Position numbers and translations under genes: made by a program. Under the pieces are notes generated by a model. The model did no database searches. It was not told where the DNA came from and saw only the letters and a list, made by a program, of their open reading frames with translations. This document shows positions 5,136 through 9,693 of a DNA stretch of 9,693 nucleotides, piece after piece (position 1 is the stretch's first letter; the number at the start of each line of letters is the position of its first letter). The stretch is from JBQCHF01 sp051953655 (GTDB lineage Bacteria; Actinomycetota; Actinomycetes; Motilibacterales; Motilibacteraceae): assembly GCA_051953655.1 (NCBI GenBank), contig JBQCIO010000247.1, forward strand, positions 1 through 9,693, given 5' to 3'.

Positions 5136-6103
5136 GCGCCGGTGGCGGCACCAAGGCGATCGTGGCGGCGCTCAGCGCCAACCTCGGCATCGCCGTCACC
5201 AAGTTCCTGGCGTTCCTGCTCACCGGGTCCTCGTCGATGCTCGCCGAGTCGATCCACTCCGTGGCCGACTCCGGCAACCAGTTCCTGCTGCTCGTGGGCG
5301 GCCGTCGCGCCCAGCGCGAGGCGACGTCGCAGCACCCGGTCGGCGACGGGCGCGAGCGCTACGTCTACGCCTTCATCGTGGCCATCGTGCTGTTCAGCCT
5401 CGGCGGCCTGTTCGCGCTCTACGAGGGCTGGCACAAGATCCAGCACCCGGAGGCGATCGAGTCCTGGCAGTGGGTGCCGGTGCTCGTGCTGGTGATCGCG
5501 ATCTTCCTGGAGGGCTACTCCTTCCGCACCGCGATCAAGGAGTCCAACCAGACGCGGGGCAGCCGCAGCTGGGTGGAGTACGTCCGCACCGCGAAGGCCC
5601 CCGAGCTGCCGGTGGTGCTGCTGGAGGACTTCGGCGCGCTCATCGGCCTCGCGCTCGCGCTGGTCGGCGTCGGACTGACGCTGATCACCGGCAACGGCGT
5701 CTTCGACGGCGCCGGCACCCTGGCCATCGGCGTCCTGCTCGTGGTCATCGCCGTGGTGCTGGCGGTCGAGACCAAGAGCCTGCTGCTCGGCGAGGGCGCC
5801 TCGCCGGCCGCGGTGCGCCAGATCGAGCAGGCCCTCACCGCCGACCCGCGGGTGGAGCGGGTCATCCACATGAAGACCATGCACCTGGGCCCGGAGGAGC
5901 TGCTGGTCGCGGCCAAGATCGCGGTGCGGCACGACGAGACGGCGGTCGACGTCGCCCGCGTCATCGACGAGGCCGAGGAGCGGGTGCGTCACGCCGTGCC
6001 CATCGCCCGGATGATCTACCTCGAGCCGGACGTGTGGTCCGCCGAGGCCGCCGCCCGCGGCTCGGACCTGCCGCCGGTGCCCGGGAGCACCGCGGGGCAC
6101 TGA
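5132..6103 (+). CDS. Cation diffusion facilitator (CDF) family metal transporter
   Basis: A 323-residue inner-membrane protein, GTG 5132 to TGA 6101-6103. A strong Shine-Dalgarno GGAGGGGAGG (5121-5130) lies just before the start. The GTGA overlap with the preceding stop indicates translational coupling. Six hydrophobic segments are seen near residues 8-31, 35-57, 78-100, 114-133, 160-185 and 190-213. The metal-site signature HSVAD (42-46, His42 and Asp46) lies in helix 2 and LLEDFGALIG (163-172, Asp166) in helix 5. The loop 'HPVGDGRERYVYAF' (68-81) is typical of CDF proteins. A cytosolic domain follows from about residue 222, with 'VIHMKTMHLGPEELLVAAKI'. CDF transporters are usually proton-coupled exporters of Zn, Fe or Mn; substrate cannot be fixed here. 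The 'LED.GAL..GL.L...G.TLITGN..FD' stretch recalls the ZnT9/SLC30A9 branch. Confidence 0.92.
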   Translation: MSAGGGTKAIVAALSANLGIAVTKFLAFLLTGSSSMLAESIHSVADSGNQFLLLVGGRRAQREATSQHPVGDGRERYVYAFIVAIVLFSLGGLFALYEGWHKIQHPEAIESWQWVPVLVLVIAIFLEGYSFRTAIKESNQTRGSRSWVEYVRTAKAPELPVVLLEDFGALIGLALALVGVGLTLITGNGVFDGAGTLAIGVLLVVIAVVLAVETKSLLLGEGASPAAVRQIEQALTADPRVERVIHMKTMHLGPEELLVAAKIAVRHDETAVDVARVIDEAEERVRHAVPIARMIYLEPDVWSAEAAARGSDLPPVPGSTAGH

Positions 6104-6141
6104 CCCCGTTCCACCGCCCCTTCCAGCAGGACGCCGACGAC

Positions 6142-6177
6142 CGACGGCCCGGCCCCCGCACGGGGACCGGGCCGTCG
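6142..6177. terminator. Strong bidirectional terminator hairpin
   Basis: CGACGGCCCGG (6142-6152) and CCGGGCCGTCG (6167-6177) form a perfect 11-bp stem. After a C-A mismatch, CCCC (6154-6157) pairs with GGGG (6162-6165) around the loop GCAC. It lies between convergent genes, 39 nt after the CDF stop and 18 nt from the stop of the minus-strand gene, so it can serve both. There is no T tract, as usual in high-GC actinobacteria. Confidence 0.8.
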
Positions 6178-6194
6178 CTGCGACCGGGAGAGCG

Positions 6195-8090
6195 TCAGCT
6201 CGCCGGGTAGGTCACCACGATCTCCGGGCCCAGGTGGTCCGGGGTGACCGCGCCGCCGGTGTCGTTGACGACGTGGTCGATCGTGCCGGCCTTGTTCAGG
6301 CTGACGGTGAGGACGTCGTGCAGCACCACGCCCGGGGTGACCGGCACCTCGAACCCGTGCGCGACATGCAGGCTCGGGTTCACGTTGGTGTAGATGTAGC
6401 TGCCGCCGCCCCACAGCTCGTGGGTACGCACCGAGTCCGACACCTTGTAGGCGGCGTAGCCGGGCATCCCGTCGTGCTGCCACGCCGCCTGGTCCGGCGC
6501 GTCGTAGGGCAGCTCGTTCTGGAAGAAGATCGTCTTCCCGCGCTCGCCGTTCCAGATGACGTTGTACTTCTGGAAGTGCTCGGAGAACAGTCCGGTGGCG
6601 GTGACGTCGTCGCCGTTGACGACCACGCCGGTGTCCGAGGTGTTGACCGTCCAGCCCACCGAGCCGGGCACCCCGTGGTCCGCGCGCCAGGCCCAGATGT
6701 CGTCGAGCACGACGTGGTCGGAGTTCACCGCGAGCGCCACCGTCGCCTTGCCGACGTGCGGGCCGCCGATGCGGAAGAACACGTCCTGCAGGGCCGTCGG
6801 GTCGGCCGGGTCGCTCCAGCCGTTGTGTGCGCGGGCCTTGCCCTTGGCGGCGTGCTGCGTGCCGACGCGGAGGAGAGCGGGGCTGTTCACGGTGCCGGCG
6901 TCGATGGTGAGGCCGGCGACGTCCACGCCCTTGACGTCGGCCACGGTGAGCGGCACCGCGCCGTGCACGGCGGTGAGGGTGGCGAGGCCCAGCCCGAGCA
7001 CCACCGTGTCCGGCCGCTTGACCGCGATGCTGCGGTCCACGTCGTAGACGCCGGGGGTGAGCAGCAGGTTCTTGCCGCGCGCGAGCTCGGCGTTGATCCG
7101 CTGGACGGAGTCGCCGGGGTGCGCGACGTAGAAGTCCGACAGCGGGATGCTGCGCCCCGCGGTCGCGCCGTCCGCCCAGGTGGTGCCTCGGGAGTCGGTG
7201 CGGGCGGCCGGCACGAAGACCGACCAGCCGTGCTCGCCCTTGGTCAGGAACGGCTTCTCCCGGCTCACCGGCGTCTTCTCGAGCGTGGTGTAAGGCTGCT
7301 GGTCGGGCTGCCCGAAGCTCTGCGCGGGCGCGCCCTCGACGCCGGAGAACACCTGGTTCCAGACGCCGTTGGTCCAGACGCCGAGACTGCTGTCCCGGAC
7401 CAGGAACTGCTGCTGCGAGCCGTTGATGACGACCCCGGCGCGGGAGTCGGCGATGAAGCCGCCGCTGGCGTACTGCGGGCCGGCGGTGCAGTAGTCGAAC
7501 AGCGTCAGGTTGCCGTTCCGCACGTCCACCCGGCGCATGGGGGCGGCCTGGGAGACCGCCCAGAAGTCGGCGGACTGGCGGCAGCCGTCCGGGCCACCGG
7601 CGACGTCGATGGTCAGGTTGGACACCGAGCGCCAGAAGTTGTCCAGCGCGGTGCAGCTGCCGTCAGGGAAGCACCGGTTGTAGACGTCGACGTGGCCGTG
7701 GATGGTCACGTCCGACGGCGAGGCGCCCAGGCCGGCGACCTCGGTGTAGTAGCCCACCTCCACGTTGAGCGGGTGCTCCGCGGTGCCGTAGGTGCCCGGC
7801 TCGAACAGCAGGGCGTAGCGGCCGGAGCCCATCTCGGCGTCGCGCTGCTCGGCGGCCACCCCGTCCACCGCCGCCTGGATCTGCTCCACCGGCATGCCCG
7901 GGTCGAAGACCAAGACGTTCGGGCCGAGGGGACCGCCGGCGGCGGTCGCGGGCCGGGCCTGTGCCGTGGCAGGTGCGGCCAGAGCCAGCACGCACGCCAT
8001 GGCGGCGAGTACGGCCCCGATCCGGGCGCGCGCCCGTGGGTGGGCCGGGGCGCGGCGGCCCAGCTCGGGTCGTTCAGTGGTCGTGCTCAT
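6195..8090 (-). CDS. Secreted right-handed beta-helix (pectin-lyase-fold) protein
   Basis: A 631-residue exported protein, ATG at 8090-8088, TGA at 6197-6195. GGTGAG sits 7 nt before the start, with GAGGAG further upstream. The N-terminus has basic residues 'RARARIGAV' then a hydrophobic core (27-39) and 'APATAQA', a signal peptide cut near residue 43 or 45. The mature part has two similar units: 'RYALLFEPGTY' (91-101) and 'KNLLLTPGVYDVD' (340-352), each opening a run of short beta strands, as in tandem beta-helix enzymes such as GH55. Conserved stretches include 'DNFWRSVSNL' (150-159), 'WAVSQAAPMRR' (177-187), 'DVFFRIGGPHVGKAT' (436-450), 'WAWRADHG' (467-474) and 'KYNVIWNGE' (508-516). Cysteines 140, 146, 170 and 201 may form disulfides. 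Homologues are often labelled 'coagulation factor 5/8 type' or 'adenylyl cyclase', neither supported by visible motifs. The substrate is unknown; an extracellular polysaccharide is plausible. Confidence 0.85.
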   Translation of the reverse strand: MSTTTERPELGRRAPAHPRARARIGAVLAAMACVLALAAPATAQARPATAAGGPLGPNVLVFDPGMPVEQIQAAVDGVAAEQRDAEMGSGRYALLFEPGTYGTAEHPLNVEVGYYTEVAGLGASPSDVTIHGHVDVYNRCFPDGSCTALDNFWRSVSNLTIDVAGGPDGCRQSADFWAVSQAAPMRRVDVRNGNLTLFDYCTAGPQYASGGFIADSRAGVVINGSQQQFLVRDSSLGVWTNGVWNQVFSGVEGAPAQSFGQPDQQPYTTLEKTPVSREKPFLTKGEHGWSVFVPAARTDSRGTTWADGATAGRSIPLSDFYVAHPGDSVQRINAELARGKNLLLTPGVYDVDRSIAVKRPDTVVLGLGLATLTAVHGAVPLTVADVKGVDVAGLTIDAGTVNSPALLRVGTQHAAKGKARAHNGWSDPADPTALQDVFFRIGGPHVGKATVALAVNSDHVVLDDIWAWRADHGVPGSVGWTVNTSDTGVVVNGDDVTATGLFSEHFQKYNVIWNGERGKTIFFQNELPYDAPDQAAWQHDGMPGYAAYKVSDSVRTHELWGGGSYIYTNVNPSLHVAHGFEVPVTPGVVLHDVLTVSLNKAGTIDHVVNDTGGAVTPDHLGPEIVVTYPAS

Positions 8091-8113
8091 GCAGCACTCA
8101 CCTTCACTCCTCA

Positions 8114-8137
8114 GGCGGACGTGGATGCTCGTCCGCC
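8114..8137 (-). promoter_or_regulatory. Hairpin in the 5' leader of the secreted protein mRNA
   Basis: GGCGGACG (8114-8121) and CGTCCGCC (8130-8137) are perfect 8-bp arms around an 8-nt loop. In the minus-strand transcript the stem ends 23 nt before the ATG, directly upstream of the GAGGAG...GGTGAG ribosome-binding region. It could tune translation or mRNA stability, or be an operator. Confidence 0.45.
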
Positions 8138-8197
8138 GATCAAGGAGCGCCGCCGCACCGAACGCTCGGCCCCGGCCTGGCCGCCGCGGCTGCGCGG

Positions 8198-8226
8198 ACC
8201 ATATCCGCACAAGCCCGACCCGTCCA
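8198..8226 (-). promoter_or_regulatory. Sigma-70-like promoter for the secreted protein, with palindrome over the -10
   Basis: On the minus strand TGGACG (8226-8221), a 17-nt spacer and TATGGT (8203-8198) resemble a housekeeping promoter, which gives a leader of roughly 100 nt. An inverted repeat GCGGA-CCATA-TCCGC (8194-8208) covers the -10, suitable for a repressor. AT-rich bases are rare here, so the TATGGT stands out. Confidence 0.5.
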
Positions 8227-8296
8227 TGCAGCCCCGGCCGCTGCTCGTCGCGCCGTCGGCCAGGGCGCGGAGTCGGCGTTCGCCCGGCCTGGCGGC

Positions 8297-8302
8297 TACC
8301 CT
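8297..8302 (+). promoter_or_regulatory. Candidate -10 element for ahcY
   Basis: TACCCT fits TANNNT and is the best box seen upstream of ahcY. No clear -35 is present. If used, the mRNA leader would be about 170 nt, unusually long compared with the leaderless-type starts elsewhere in the window. Confidence 0.35.
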
Positions 8303-8347
8303 GGAGGCGGAGTCACTGGCGTCACTGATGGGAGGCCCGGAGGGGCC

Positions 8348-8399
8348 GCGCCGGAGCGGGCTCCGCGCCACGGACGGTGCAGGCGTTCCCTGCTGCACC
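8348..8399 (+). promoter_or_regulatory. Two consecutive hairpins in the predicted ahcY leader
   Basis: The first hairpin has CGGAG and CTCCG arms around CGGG, extended by GCG/CGC past a bulge (about 8348-8368). The second has perfect 7-bp arms GGTGCAG (8376-8382) and CTGCACC (8393-8399) with a 10-nt loop. They end about 80 nt before the ahcY ATG. The role is unknown. GC-rich DNA forms such stems readily, so only the second is notable. Confidence 0.35.
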
Positions 8400-8478
8400 C
8401 GACGTCGGCTGCCCCACCGCTCGCGTCGCACCGGCGATCCCGGCTGCGGCGCCACCCATCGACGGAAGGTGTGACTGC

Positions 8479-9693
<1,215 letters not shown>

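Larger units (their letters stand above)
8091..8478. other. 388-nt divergent regulatory region (secreted protein / ahcY)
   Basis: No credible gene is present. It contains a promoter candidate and two inverted repeats for the minus-strand gene (8114-8226), a -10-like box (8297-8302) for ahcY, a close direct repeat GTCACTG-GC-GTCACTG (8312-8327), and two hairpins in the predicted ahcY leader (8348-8399). I could not match the leader to a known SAM or SAH riboswitch. Confidence 0.55.

Noticed and set aside
7983..8003. Possible lipobox at Cys33 of the secreted protein
   Set aside because: The residues before the Cys are Ala-Met-Ala without the required Leu at -3, and a normal signal peptidase I site (APATAQA) follows.
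6234..8474. 746-codon open frame on the plus strand
   Set aside because: It is the shadow of the secreted beta-helix gene, which has a signal peptide, ribosome-binding site and family motifs on the other strand.
8297..8478. SAH or SAM riboswitch upstream of ahcY
   Set aside because: I looked for the conserved GAGGAGCGCUGC-type core of the SAH class and the SAM-I/SAM-IV signatures and found none; only unrelated hairpins are present.

Overview
The window looks like chromosome from a very GC-rich actinobacterium. Codons end almost always in G or C, GTG starts are common, and several genes appear to be leaderless. The gene order (metallopeptidase-like gene, DUF3499, phosphomannomutase, Trm112, SIS/PGI-like protein, then a cation transporter and ahcY) is the conserved actinobacterial 'whiB2-manB-ahcY' neighbourhood, as I recall it from Mycobacterium (Rv3248c-Rv3260c region) and Streptomyces. 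A Geodermatophilaceae-like organism (Blastococcus, Geodermatophilus, Modestobacter) is my best guess, from protein flavour and a FliA-like promoter; this is inference.

Layout. Positions 1-678: the 3' end of a DUF5719 protein, convergent with a degenerate metallopeptidase-family gene (694-1128, minus). The minus gene and the DUF3499 gene (1213-1557, plus) diverge from an 84-bp region with two back-to-back leaderless promoters. Positions 1558-1909 are non-coding: a 63-nt inverted-repeat element and a possible sigma-28/FliA-type promoter ahead of a small CX2C...CX2C zinc-ribbon gene (1910-2167). Then come manB (2260-3633), a hairpin, and a tight operon of Trm112-like protein (3792-3965), PGI/PMI-like SIS protein (3969-5135) and CDF metal transporter (5132-6103). 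The last two overlap by 4 nt. A strong bidirectional terminator (6142-6177) separates this operon from a convergent secreted beta-helix protein (6195-8090, minus). A 388-bp divergent region follows, and then ahcY (8479 to the window end, truncated).

How the genes work together. ManB makes mannose-1-phosphate for GDP-mannose and mannosylated envelope glycans; the SIS-like neighbour is related to phosphoglucose/phosphomannose isomerases but lacks key residues. manA, which I expect after the SIS gene, is absent here. AhcY recycles S-adenosylhomocysteine. Several products have cysteine pairs suited to zinc binding (DUF3499, the small zinc-ribbon protein, Trm112), and the transporter belongs to a family that commonly moves zinc.

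Most of the window is ordinary conserved actinobacterial chromosome. I see no phage, CRISPR, transposase, tRNA or rRNA. The points most worth a second look are the 63-nt repeat, the FliA-like promoter with the unknown zinc-ribbon gene, the degenerate active sites of the metallopeptidase-like and SIS proteins, and the structured 5' leaders of the secreted protein and ahcY.
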